This document shows positions 18,477 through 27,097 of a stretch of 64,000 bases of DNA, piece after piece. The translations under genes were made by a program, and so were the position numbers. Position 1 is the stretch's first letter. Every line of letters begins with the position of its first letter. Under the pieces are notes generated by a model. That model was given only the letters and a program-made list of their open reading frames with translations. It did no database searches and had not been told where the DNA came from. The stretch lies in contig CAZIEW010000018.1 of the NCBI GenBank assembly GCA_964538515.1, forward strand, positions 6,962-70,961. Direction: 5' to 3'. The DNA is from CALBZH01 sp964538515 (lineage in GTDB: Bacteria; Desulfobacterota; Syntrophobacteria; Syntrophobacterales; Syntrophobacteraceae).

Positions 18477-18558
18477 ACGTCATTCCGGCGAAAGCCGGAA
18501 TCCAGTTTGCTCAATAGGAACACTGCCGGATCCCGGCCTTCGCTGGGATGATACTGTG
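18477..18558. repeat. Bipartite REP/MITE-like dispersed repeat
   Basis: ATTCCGGC at 18482-18489 and GCCGGAAT at 18494-18501 form an 8-pair hairpin with a GAAA loop; about 35 bases on, TCCCGGCCTTCGCTGGGA forms a second, imperfect hairpin. This is the layout of the widespread CATTCC...GGAATCCAG / CTGGATCCCGG...GGGATGA intergenic repeats found in many proteobacterial genomes. It lies between macB and the outer-membrane-factor gene. The rest of the 318-base gap (18292-18609) holds no gene. Confidence 0.65.
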
Positions 18559-18609
18559 AAAGCCGGGCACCACGTAAGCGCCGGGCAGCAGGTGAACATC
18601 GGGTGCATT

Positions 18610-20085
18610 GTGAGCGTCGAGCACGTTGGTGTGCTCCCGTGGACGAAGCGGCCCCGTGCATGGACCGTGTGGCTGGTCCTGGTCTGCCTTGTTCTGGCAT
18701 CGGGCTGTGCTGTGGGACCCGACTTCAAGTCGCCCAAGATGCCCGTCCCCGATCAGTGGGTGGGCGCGGCCACATCGCCCGGTATTGAAGCCGGTGCCAC
18801 CGCGGATCAAACGCAGGATCTGGTCCAGTGGTGGAGGAATTTTGGCGACCCGACACTGGATTCACTGATCGAACGAGCGATCGCCTCCAACCTCGACCTG
18901 GCCCTCGCCAAGTCGCGCATCCGGCAGGCCAGGGCTGCTCGCGGCATTGTCGCCTCGGGCCTTTGGCCGCAGCTGGACGGCAGCGCAAGCTACCAGCGGC
19001 GCCACGCGGAAGGCGTCGGTGGGGCTGGCCCCGAGAGAAACCTGTTTCAGATTGGGCTGGACGCCGCCTGGGAGATCGACGTCTTCGGCGGCACTCGCAG
19101 AAATGTGGAAGCATCCAACGCGGACATTCAGGTCGCCCACGAGGACCGACGCGATGTGCTGGTGAGTCTCGTCGCCGAAATGGGGACGAGCTACGCGATC
19201 CTCAGAGGAACGCAGCAGGAGATTGCCATTGCCAGAAGGAACCTGGCCGCACAGCGGCGCACGGCGGACATCACGCGCAAACGCTATGAAGCCGGTTTCG
19301 TGAGCAAGCTGGACGTGACCAATGCGGACGCCCAGGCTGCCACAACCGAATCGCTGATCCCTCCTTTGGAATCGACCGCGGCGGGAACCATCTACAGCAT
19401 GAGCCTCCTGTTGGGACAGGAGCCCGGAAGTCTCACGGAGGAGCTTTCGACGGAATCCCCGATCCCATCCACTCCTCCCACGGTGCCGGTCGGTATTCCT
19501 TCGGACCTGCTTCGGCGAAGACCCGATATCCGGAGGGCCGAGGCGCAGATCCATGCCGCAACGGCGCGCATCGGGGTGGCAACGGCCGACCTGTTTCCGA
19601 AATTCTCCCTCACCGGGTCTCTCGGCTTTTCAAGTACCGACCTGGCCATGGCCCTCAACTGGACCCAGAGTCGAACCTGGTCCTTCGGCCCGAGCGTCAC
19701 GTGGCCCATCTTCCAGGCCGGAAAGATCCTCTCCAACATCGAGGTCCAAAACGCCCTTGAGGAGCAGGCCCTTCTCACCTATCAGAAGACGGTGCTCAGC
19801 GCCTTGAACGAGGTTGAAACCGCGCTGGTGGCCTACGCCAAGGAGCGCGAGCATTACACGGCACTCGATGAGGCCGTGAGGAACAACCGTCAGGCCGTGG
19901 ACCTCTCCATGCAGCTCTACGTCGCCGGCCGTACGGACTTCCTCAATGTGCTCACCGCCCAGCGGTCGCTTTTTGTGAGCGAGGAGGCGCTTGCCCAAAG
20001 CAGCCGGGCCCTCACGACAAACCTCATCGCAATCTACAAGGCTTTGGGCGGTGGATGGAGCTCGACCTTGGAGGAGGCCAAGTGA
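18610..20085 (+). CDS. NodT/OprM-type outer membrane efflux lipoprotein
   Basis: Outer-membrane channel of the MacAB-type tripartite system. It contains two outer membrane efflux protein repeats (IRQARAARGIVASGLWPQLD and ARIGVATADLFPKFSLTGS), the hallmark RRRPDIRRAEAQ, and a C-terminal coiled-coil half (ALNEVETALVAYAKEREHY). The N-terminus has a lipoprotein signal: WLVLVCLVLASGC, with a lipobox Cys. The open frame starts at 18394 but that part runs through a dispersed repeat; the start is taken as GTG 18610, with GTG 18631 and 18667 also possible, and no strong ribosome site decides. 491 residues from 18610. Its stop overlaps tetR by 4 bases. Confidence 0.88.
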   Translation: MSVEHVGVLPWTKRPRAWTVWLVLVCLVLASGCAVGPDFKSPKMPVPDQWVGAATSPGIEAGATADQTQDLVQWWRNFGDPTLDSLIERAIASNLDLALAKSRIRQARAARGIVASGLWPQLDGSASYQRRHAEGVGGAGPERNLFQIGLDAAWEIDVFGGTRRNVEASNADIQVAHEDRRDVLVSLVAEMGTSYAILRGTQQEIAIARRNLAAQRRTADITRKRYEAGFVSKLDVTNADAQAATTESLIPPLESTAAGTIYSMSLLLGQEPGSLTEELSTESPIPSTPPTVPVGIPSDLLRRRPDIRRAEAQIHAATARIGVATADLFPKFSLTGSLGFSSTDLAMALNWTQSRTWSFGPSVTWPIFQAGKILSNIEVQNALEEQALLTYQKTVLSALNEVETALVAYAKEREHYTALDEAVRNNRQAVDLSMQLYVAGRTDFLNVLTAQRSLFVSEEALAQSSRALTTNLIAIYKALGGGWSSTLEEAK

Positions 20086-20723
20086 CCCAGCCAGAGGGAC
20101 CCCAGCTCGGGCTCCACCAGGGGCGTGGCACGATTCGAAGGACAGTGAGCCGCAGAGAGCTCATCATTGCCGCGGCTGTGCAGTTGTTTGCCGCGAGAGG
20201 TTACGAAGCGACGTCGACGGCCGAGCTCGCGCGGGTGGCCGGCGTATCCGAAGGCACGATCTTCCACCACTTCAAGACCAAAGACGGCGTGCTCGTCCAT
20301 ATCCTCACGAACATGATGGACGACTATATCGAAGCCATGGAACGTCATCTGTTGCGAGCGAAAAGCGGACTTGAAGCCATCGAAGATCTCATTCGCTTCC
20401 ATTTCGCCTATATCGAAGAGCATTCCCGGGAATCCCTGGTCATTTTCAGAGACATCCCGTCCCATATCCTGATGCCGGGCTTCCCAGCTCGTCCCCTGAT
20501 CGAAACGCGAACCCGCCGTTTTATCCAGTCTTTACGAAACAGCCTGGAACGAGGCCGGCAAGACGGGACCATCAGAGATGTTCCGGTCGAGCAAACCATC
20601 TTCATCTTGCGGGGCATGCTCGTGGGGTTGACCCGCCTGAAGCTCCTTGGCCCCACGGAAGTCCCCGACCTTCGCGACGAGCTGATCGATTTCTGCCGCA
20701 GGAGCCTTGCCAAAGCGGTCTAA
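20082..20723 (+). CDS. TetR/AcrR-family transcriptional repressor
   Basis: Likely local repressor of the efflux operon. 213 residues from GTG 20082, which overlaps the preceding stop as GTGA and follows a perfect GGAGGAGG site. The N-terminal helix-turn-helix is typical: LIIAAAVQLFAARGYEATST then LARVAGVSEGTIFHHFKTKD. The C-terminal all-helical ligand-binding domain (TetR_C) follows. Being last in the operon whose promoter bears a palindrome, it probably senses an exported compound and autoregulates. Confidence 0.92.
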   Translation: MTQPEGPQLGLHQGRGTIRRTVSRRELIIAAAVQLFAARGYEATSTAELARVAGVSEGTIFHHFKTKDGVLVHILTNMMDDYIEAMERHLLRAKSGLEAIEDLIRFHFAYIEEHSRESLVIFRDIPSHILMPGFPARPLIETRTRRFIQSLRNSLERGRQDGTIRDVPVEQTIFILRGMLVGLTRLKLLGPTEVPDLRDELIDFCRRSLAKAV

Positions 20724-20799
20724 AGCAGGGCGATCCATTTGACGACAGGTAATACGGGCTCAATATTGAGAGGTCTTGTGCCGAAAACCTTTTCGCATC

Positions 20800-20828
20800 T
20801 TGATTCAAGACTTGAGTCGTGCTAAATG
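20800..20828 (+). promoter_or_regulatory. Possible promoter of the DUF486 gene
   Basis: TTGATT (20800-20805) and TAAATG (20823-20828) are spaced by exactly 17 bases, about 80 bases before the ATG at 20909. A 12-base perfect palindrome, CTCAATATTGAG (20759-20770), lies just upstream and might be a regulator site. Confidence 0.4.
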
Positions 20829-20908
20829 CGTCGCCGGTTGAGCATGCACCAACGGCTCTCGACCGCGGGTCCGAATCGGCTCCAATTTGAGGGAGAGTTT
20901 TCACGGCA

Positions 20909-21259
20909 ATGATCAAGCCCATTCTGCTTCTGGTCTTATCCAACCTCTTCATGACATTCGCCTGGTACGGCCACCTGAAGAGCATGAGCACCAAGCCGTT
21001 GATCTTCGTGATTCTTGCCAGCTGGGGGATCGCTTTCTTCGAGTACATTCTGCAGGTCCCGGCAAACCGAATGGGGATTCACTATTTCAACATCGGCCAG
21101 CTCAAAGTGATCCAAGAAGTCATTACGATGTCGGTTTTCGCCGGCTTTGCCTGGGCCTACATGAAGCAGCCCCTCAAGCTCGACTACCTGTGGGCCGCCC
21201 TCTGCCTCGCCGGTGCCGTGTACTTCATGTTCCGAGGCGGACTCCCCCACCAGCCCTGA
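20909..21259 (+). CDS. DUF486 (DMT-like) small membrane protein
   Basis: 116-residue integral membrane protein with four predicted helices, of the DUF486 family related to drug/metabolite transporters. Typical features are the N-terminal LLLVLSNLFMTFAWYGHLK, the WGIAFFEYILQVPANRMG segment with conserved Glu and Asn, and C-terminal MFRGG. Full family length. GAGGGAGAG precedes the start. Function in the family is not established; small-molecule transport is a guess from fold. It stands as its own unit between tetR and the helicase gene. Confidence 0.88.
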   Translation: MIKPILLLVLSNLFMTFAWYGHLKSMSTKPLIFVILASWGIAFFEYILQVPANRMGIHYFNIGQLKVIQEVITMSVFAGFAWAYMKQPLKLDYLWAALCLAGAVYFMFRGGLPHQP

Positions 21260-21321
21260 ACCGTGTGTCTCACCCACCCTCCACGACCGTCACTCACTCT
21301 CCCGTCTTGCGTGACCCGGAA

Positions 21322-23469
21322 ATGAACGACCCACGGCAACTGATCGAGACTGAAGAAACAAGGCTCCAGACCGTCGTCGGCGCCATTCGCACCACATTGA
21401 AGACCGAAGAGGTGGATCGGCAGGGGAAAGAGCGTGAGATCGACCAGCTCAAACGGCAGAAGCTCGATGCGGTGGGTTGGCAGGAAAAGCGCGACATCGA
21501 CACGCTCATCGACACTCATGTGCAGCAAAAGTCCATGCGGCACTACCAGGAGGACAAGGCGCTCTCTCAGCCTTACTTCGGCGTCCTGGAGCTCGATGAC
21601 GACAAGCTCGGCAAAAGCAGCGTCTGCCTGGGGCGCCAGTCGTTTTTCGCCGGCGGCAAGGCGCTGGTGATCGACTGGCGTGATGCCCCCATCAGCCGTC
21701 TCTACTACGAATACGAAAGCGGCGAGCTCTACGAAGAGGAGATCCGAGGGCAGGAGCGCTCCGGGGTCATCGCGGCAAAACGCCAAGTCGAAACCGCTGG
21801 AGCGGTGCTGTCCAAGATCAGCGAAAAGGGTCTCGTCCTCGTTCGAGGCGAGGGCGGCTGGCACAAGAGCGGTGATCCGGGCGGCGTGATCTTCAGAAAG
21901 GAGGAGGTGGAGGACCACCGGCTTCCGGAGATCACCGCCTTGATCGACCGGAATCAATTCCGATCGATCGCAAGCCCGGAATCGAGCATCGTGCTCTTGC
22001 AGGGAGGTGCCGGAAGCGGCAAGACGACTGTTGCCCTTCACCGTATCGCCTATCTCCATTTTCAAGAGCCAGAGCGCTTCAGACCCGAGCGCATGATGGT
22101 CCTGGTCTTCAATCGGTCCCTTCAAAAGTACCTTTCGAAGGTCCTCCCGGATCTTGGGGTGAATGGAGTGCGCGTGGACACCTACCACGCCTGGGCCGGC
22201 AAGATGCTTCGATCGGCCGGCGTACGCGTCTCTTATGGGTCCGAGGAAATCCCAGGCCCCGTCGCCAGGCTGAAAAAGAGCGCTTTGATGCTCACCGTGA
22301 TCGAGCGACACTTGAAGGAAGTGGCTGAAAGAGCCTGCGCCTGGCTCGCCGACCAGCTCGAAACATCCGGCATGTCCGCAGCCCAGCTCCGCTCGGTCCG
22401 ACACTTCCAGGATCTCTATCGAGGAATCAGCCACCGATCCGGGATCTTCGCGCAAGTCCCCAAATCCATCCGGGATCGCTTGCTCCCACGGATGCTCCAG
22501 CGATTGAACGACCACGAAAAGGACCTTCGAGCGGCCCTCGGGAACCGGGAGCTACTCGAGTCGACGGCTCGCGATCTAGGGGTCCCGATTGCCCCGACCG
22601 CGTTGGAAAAGCTCAGCCATTGGCAGGACCTGCTGAGCGAATCGGGCAGGGTCGACTTCACCGACACGGGGCTGCTGCTGTGGCTCATGCAACTGAAAGG
22701 GATCCCGGCTTCCCTCCCGGCTTACGCCCACGTGATGGTCGATGAGGCCCAGGACTTCAGCGAGGTCGAGCTGGCGACTCTCGTTGCGGCCGCCGACGAG
22801 CGCCAGTCGGTGACCATTTGCGGAGACATGGCCCAAAAGATCAAAGGCGAATTCGACTTTGCGGGCTCGGATGGCTTTGCCGGCTTCATCAAGGGTCAGC
22901 AGGTCCGGATGGGGACCGGCCGGATTTGGGCCGACAGTCTCGTCGTCGGCTACCGGGCCACCCGACCCATCATGGAAGCTGCCTGGCATGTGCTGGGGGA
23001 AAGACCGCCCATGACGATCCACCGGGACGGCGAGCCGGTGACGATCCTGAAGACAGCGAGCTATCAGGAGAGCCTCGCGCGATCGCGGGAGATTCTCGCA
23101 GCCCACATGGTGGAGCGGCCGAAGTCCCTTGTCGCGGTGATAGGCTTGTACCCGCGGGATGCCGACCGACTGTTCCACGAACTGAAATCCCTCGGGCTGG
23201 AGAAGGTTCGCCGGCATTCGAGGGATGATTTTACATTCGCTCCAGGCATCATCGTGACCAGTGCCCACCAGGTCAAAGGACTCGAGTTCTCCGCCGTCCT
23301 GGTCTTCAACCCATCGGCAAGCCAATACCGGGACACTCGTGAGCACCGGATGCTCCTTCACGTGGTTTTCACCAGGGCTGCCGACCGCCTCTGGGTCGTT
23401 GGGCATCAGCCGTTGGCCTATGGGCTGGGTGCTGACTCCCGGCGCGAAGTCAGTCCTCCGCCGGCTTGA
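21322..23469 (+). CDS. HelD-like superfamily 1 (UvrD/Rep) ATPase
   Basis: 715-residue SF1 motor of the HelD group, whose characterised members recycle stalled RNA polymerase. The N-terminal ~80 residues are a charged helical coiled coil (ETRLQTVVGAIRTTLKTEEV), as in HelD. Walker A is GGAGSGKTTVALHR (about 228-240), Walker B VMVDEAQDFSEVE (about 472), and the C-terminal helicase motifs are TSAHQVKGLEFSAVLVFNP and LLHVVFTRAADRLWVVG. ATG 21322 is the family-like start; the frame is open to 20887 but that part covers the DUF486 gene. Its 3' end overlaps the convergent ligase/PlsC gene by 20 bases. Direct RNA polymerase binding is family knowledge, not visible here. Confidence 0.88.
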   Translation: MNDPRQLIETEETRLQTVVGAIRTTLKTEEVDRQGKEREIDQLKRQKLDAVGWQEKRDIDTLIDTHVQQKSMRHYQEDKALSQPYFGVLELDDDKLGKSSVCLGRQSFFAGGKALVIDWRDAPISRLYYEYESGELYEEEIRGQERSGVIAAKRQVETAGAVLSKISEKGLVLVRGEGGWHKSGDPGGVIFRKEEVEDHRLPEITALIDRNQFRSIASPESSIVLLQGGAGSGKTTVALHRIAYLHFQEPERFRPERMMVLVFNRSLQKYLSKVLPDLGVNGVRVDTYHAWAGKMLRSAGVRVSYGSEEIPGPVARLKKSALMLTVIERHLKEVAERACAWLADQLETSGMSAAQLRSVRHFQDLYRGISHRSGIFAQVPKSIRDRLLPRMLQRLNDHEKDLRAALGNRELLESTARDLGVPIAPTALEKLSHWQDLLSESGRVDFTDTGLLLWLMQLKGIPASLPAYAHVMVDEAQDFSEVELATLVAAADERQSVTICGDMAQKIKGEFDFAGSDGFAGFIKGQQVRMGTGRIWADSLVVGYRATRPIMEAAWHVLGERPPMTIHRDGEPVTILKTASYQESLARSREILAAHMVERPKSLVAVIGLYPRDADRLFHELKSLGLEKVRRHSRDDFTFAPGIIVTSAHQVKGLEFSAVLVFNPSASQYRDTREHRMLLHVVFTRAADRLWVVGHQPLAYGLGADSRREVSPPPA

Positions 23470-26335
23470 AGGTCGGCCACTCTTCGTGGATCAGGTCCGG
23501 CTCGCCGCAATGACTCAAGATGAAGGCGCGGGTCCGTTCCCGGAGCTCCAGCGCGATCGCCCAAGCATTCCCACCCGATCCAGGCGCCGCCTGCTTCGGG
23601 TCGATCGCCTCGCCGATGCTGATGCGGATGGCACCGCGACGGGGGAGCCACGAGTCTGAGCGGAGGATCGAGCGTGTGCCTCGGATGGCGATGGGAAGCA
23701 CGGACATCCCCTGCTCCGCCGCGGTCAAGAATGCACCCATGTGGAAGGGGAGAAGACCGGGAGCACGCGTAAAGGTCCCTTCCGCAAAGAAGACCAGCGG
23801 CCGTTCCGCCCCCGTTCGCTCTCCAATGCGTCGCGCATCGTCGATGCTCTTCTCCCGGTCGAACCGTTCGACGAAGTGCACTCCAAGCCGGTTCAACGGC
23901 AACCGCGTGCTCGCCTTCAGCGCCAGCTCCCCTTTGGCCACGAAGCTCAAGGGGCGAGGAAGAGCCGCCGCCAGAACAAAGCTGTCCAGGTAGCTCGCGT
24001 GATTGGAAACCAGCACGCACGGCGCTTGAGAGGGAAAATTCTCCAGGCCATGGACGCTGATGCGAACACCCGAGGCCCATGCCAAGAACCGCGCCGCCGC
24101 TCTCGCCGCAGCCCAGCACCAGGATGGACGCGGCAGGGCAACGATCAGAATCCAGATCAAGGGCGTTGCCAATCCGAACAACGTCCACACGTAGGCCGCA
24201 TAGAGCGCTGCCTGCACGTTCAACCAGATGCGGCGCCCCCGAGGCCGGACGCCCTCCGCAAGGATCCGGGCCACCTGGCACCAGGGCGGCCGCTCGGCTT
24301 TTCCCAGCCAGCCGCGCTCGTAGAGCTCGCGGTTGGCGGACCGTCGGATCTTCCCGCTCGAGGTCTTGAGGACCGTGCGCGGCCCGACCAGGGCGACGTC
24401 ATCGGGCGGCATCCCCAGCAGGTCGTTGGCCAGCTCGTTGATGCGACTGCGCAGCCCGTCGAGCACCTCCGCACTCGTTTCGGAGGTCTCCGCAACAATC
24501 ACCAGCCGCTCGGTGGCCGATCCGGGATCTTGGCTCGCAAAGGCGACGACGCCCCCTTTGCGGACGCCGGGAACACCACCGACGGCTTCTTCCAGCTCTT
24601 GAGGATAGATGTTGCGCCCTGCACGGATGATGAGGTCCTTGGTGCGCCCCGTGAGATAGAGGTCGCCGTCCGCAATGTACGCGAGATCTCCGGAATTCAG
24701 CCAGTCCTTGTCAAACAGCCGCTGGGTTTCTTCCGGATTCCGGAAGTAGCCTCCCGTGGTTGACGCCCCTCGAAATTGGAGTCGTCCTTCGTGGCGGTCG
24801 GGGAGCTCCCGCCCCGTCTGATCGACAATGCGGACTTCATGTCCGGGAAGGGGGCGACCACACGCGGTGAAGCAGAGGGGCCGCGCATCCCCCGCCTCCG
24901 CCGGAACGGCGCGTCCCTCACTCATGAAAAGCTCGCGTCGGATCACGTCGATCACCGGTCCACGGTCCAAGGGAGGAAAGGCAAGGCCCACCGCGCTTTC
25001 CGCAAGCCCATAAACCGGCATCAGCGCTTCGCGTCGAAAGCCGCATGCTTCGAACCGCTCACAGAAGCGCTCCACGGTGGCTGGGCTGACCGGCTCCGCT
25101 CCGTTGAACGCGCCACGCCAGCAGCTCAAGTCGAGACTTGCCAAATCCTCGTCCTTGACCCGCTTCAGACAAAGCTCGTAGCCGAAGTTGGGCGATGCGG
25201 ACAGCGACCCCCGAAAGCGGTGGATGGCTCTCAGCCACCGCTGAGGCCGTGCGATGAACTCCAGGGGCGATAGGATCACGAGCGGCATGGCGAAATAGAG
25301 ACTCCCCAGCCAGGCTCCAATGAGCCCCATATCGTGATACAAAGGCAGCCAGCTGACGAAGACGTCGCTGGACGACACTTGAACGGCCTCCCCCATGGCG
25401 CGGATGTTGGCCAGGAGGTTGTCATGGGTGAGGATCACGCCCTTGGGGTTGCCGGTACTACCGGATGTGTACTGCAAGAAGGCCGTGCTCCCGCCGCCGA
25501 CAGCCGGCTCATAGTAGGCTCCGGACTCGGCGGCGAGCTCGGCAACCGTCGTGATGCTTCGCAGTCCCGGAACGAGCGATTTCAGCAGATGAGCGACCTT
25601 CTTCGCCTCCGGCAGCGTGACCAGGGTCACCGCCCCACAGTTGCTCACGATGGTGCTGTTTCTCCGAAGGTGGTCTTCGATCTGGGACATCCGCGCGGGC
25701 GGGTAAATGGGCACAGGGATCCCGCCGGCCAAGAGCACCCCGAAGAAGCCGTTGAAATAGTCGGGGCCGGTCGGCAGCATGATGACCACGGGCTCCGCCG
25801 TCTGAGCGCCCCGCCGTTGGAGTCCCGCGGCCACCGCCATCGCTTCCTGCTTGAGCGCCAGGTAGGTGATGACATCCCCATCGCCCTCGTCCTGGTAGAG
25901 CCGGATGTGTGCGCGGTCCGGGTGGCGCGACGCATGCCAGTCCAAGACATCGAGCAAGGTTCGAGCCCCATGGGGAGGGGTCACGGCATCTGCAGGGGAG
26001 AGCGATATGACATCGGAGGTCGGACTGGAGACCTGCCTGACTCCCGCGCTTCGGAAGGCACGCACAAGATCCCGCACCGACTCGGCATCCGCGAGCACAC
26101 GCTCCGGCACACTGACGCCGAAACGATCCTCGATCCGCGCGAGCAATTCGACCCGAGCCAGGCTGTCCAAGCCCAGCTCCCGATCCAGTGAGCGGTCCAG
26201 GGTGACGGGTTTTCCACGCCGTTTTCCCGGATGCATCTCGTCAACCAGGGCTTCGACTTCGCGGAGAAGCCCGACGGCGAGCGCTTCGTCATCGGCGGTG
26301 TGCTTCCCGTCATGGGAGGTTGAGTGGTTTTCCAC
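23450..26335 (-). CDS. ACP / acyl-AMP ligase / PlsC-type acyltransferase fusion
   Basis: 961-residue multidomain lipid enzyme. Residues about 18-95 are an acyl carrier protein with the phosphopantetheine Ser in LGLDSLARVEL (S58). About 120-690 is an adenylate-forming ligase of the fatty acyl-AMP ligase type: P-loop YTSGSTGNPKG (289-299), WLPLYHDMGLIG, VYGLAESAVG, LNSGDLAYIADGDLYLTGRTKD, and C-terminal Lys region SSGKIRR. After one or two hydrophobic helices (ALYAAYVWTLFGLATPLIW) comes a lysophospholipid acyltransferase domain with NHASYLD (HX4D, 778-784) and EGTFTR (852-857). A plausible job is activating a fatty acid, holding it on the built-in ACP and transferring it to a lipid acceptor; this sequence is inferred. 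Start is GTG 26335, with GAGGAC upstream. Confidence 0.9.
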   Translation of the reverse strand: MENHSTSHDGKHTADDEALAVGLLREVEALVDEMHPGKRRGKPVTLDRSLDRELGLDSLARVELLARIEDRFGVSVPERVLADAESVRDLVRAFRSAGVRQVSSPTSDVISLSPADAVTPPHGARTLLDVLDWHASRHPDRAHIRLYQDEGDGDVITYLALKQEAMAVAAGLQRRGAQTAEPVVIMLPTGPDYFNGFFGVLLAGGIPVPIYPPARMSQIEDHLRRNSTIVSNCGAVTLVTLPEAKKVAHLLKSLVPGLRSITTVAELAAESGAYYEPAVGGGSTAFLQYTSGSTGNPKGVILTHDNLLANIRAMGEAVQVSSSDVFVSWLPLYHDMGLIGAWLGSLYFAMPLVILSPLEFIARPQRWLRAIHRFRGSLSASPNFGYELCLKRVKDEDLASLDLSCWRGAFNGAEPVSPATVERFCERFEACGFRREALMPVYGLAESAVGLAFPPLDRGPVIDVIRRELFMSEGRAVPAEAGDARPLCFTACGRPLPGHEVRIVDQTGRELPDRHEGRLQFRGASTTGGYFRNPEETQRLFDKDWLNSGDLAYIADGDLYLTGRTKDLIIRAGRNIYPQELEEAVGGVPGVRKGGVVAFASQDPGSATERLVIVAETSETSAEVLDGLRSRINELANDLLGMPPDDVALVGPRTVLKTSSGKIRRSANRELYERGWLGKAERPPWCQVARILAEGVRPRGRRIWLNVQAALYAAYVWTLFGLATPLIWILIVALPRPSWCWAAARAAARFLAWASGVRISVHGLENFPSQAPCVLVSNHASYLDSFVLAAALPRPLSFVAKGELALKASTRLPLNRLGVHFVERFDREKSIDDARRIGERTGAERPLVFFAEGTFTRAPGLLPFHMGAFLTAAEQGMSVLPIAIRGTRSILRSDSWLPRRGAIRISIGEAIDPKQAAPGSGGNAWAIALELRERTRAFILSHCGEPDLIHEEWPTFKPAED

Positions 26336-26433
26336 GCTCGCAAGTCCTCAAGCCTTGGGTTTCGTGAATCCAATGCGAAAACACCTAAGCTGTTGAGCCA
26401 ACCCCGACGGCCTACCGACTGCTCCACCCGACG

Positions 26434-26838
26434 GTGGTCGGACCGGGCTACTCGAGCCGGCCGGAAGCCGGACCATCCGAAACGGACCCGTGGGTCAAAA
26501 GCCCCTATCTCAAGGCGGGAAGCCTGTACGCAGCCGGGACAGGACAGGACGAAAACCGCTCCGAAGTGACGGCCCTGGGGCTCAACTACGGCTTGCCAAC
26601 CCGTTACACTTCGTTCATCGCCGTTCTCAAAGCCGTGCCTATCAGGACGACGACGGCCCGAGACGTGGACCAGCCGCTCCTGCTCCCCCAAAACGTGTCC
26701 GACCTCGCGGTCGGCGGAGGCATGGCGAACGCCCCAGAGCCCGAGCTGGCCCTGCTTCTTTCGCTCCTCCCAACAACTGCGTCCGGCCTATTCCCGTTGG
26801 TGAGGCATAGACCCGGAGGTCACCGGCACGAACGATGA
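26434..26838 (+). pseudogene. C-terminal relic of a VIT/von Willebrand factor A anchored protein
   Basis: The frame contains EVTALGLNYGLPTRYTSFIAV, then DVDQPLLLPQNVSDLAVGGG and a hydrophobic C-terminal tail beginning APEPELALLLSLLP. In intact VIT/VWA proteins these residues form the end of the molecule just before a membrane anchor. Everything upstream (VIT and VWA domains, several hundred residues) is missing: the frame closes at a stop at 26386, only 16 codons before 26434, and the residues there do not match the family. It is a 5'-truncated relic in the gap between two minus-strand genes. Confidence 0.5.
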
Positions 26839-27023
26839 CTCGAGGGACAGCGATGGTGAAACAGATGGCGAATGTGGTAACCGACGTGATGGACGGCCCG
26901 CTTAATGGCCGCGACCGGGTGGGGTCGATGGAAGTGCGTGCGGGCATCCGCTTGCGTGGGAATCAACAGAAACAGCGAAGCCAATAAGGTGGTCAGCAGC
27001 ATGACGGTTCGTTTGGCGTTCAT
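26820..27023 (-). CDS. Small histidine-rich secreted protein
   Basis: 67-residue product: signal peptide (MNAKRTVMLLTTLLASLFLL, cleavage near QADA) followed by a short basic, His-rich mature peptide with about ten His residues (THFHRPHPVAAI, HHVGYHIRHLFHHR) and two Cys near the end. No family recognised. Metal binding is suggested only by the His/Cys content. ATG 27023 is preceded by AGAGAGGAAG; longer in-frame starts lack the signal peptide at the N-terminus. It lies just downstream of the AOR gene on the same strand. Confidence 0.6.
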   Translation of the reverse strand: MNAKRTVMLLTTLLASLFLLIPTQADARTHFHRPHPVAAIKRAVHHVGYHIRHLFHHRCPSSHRSCR

Positions 27024-27097
27024 CTTCCTCTCTTCACGATTGTCCCCTTCGTCCGGGATCCGGGGTTTTGCTCGGATGGGCTCTTGATTGGCCCTGA

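Noticed and set aside
20887..21321. N-terminal extension of the helicase frame.
   Set aside because: It runs through the DUF486 gene in another frame; HelD homology begins at ATG 21322.
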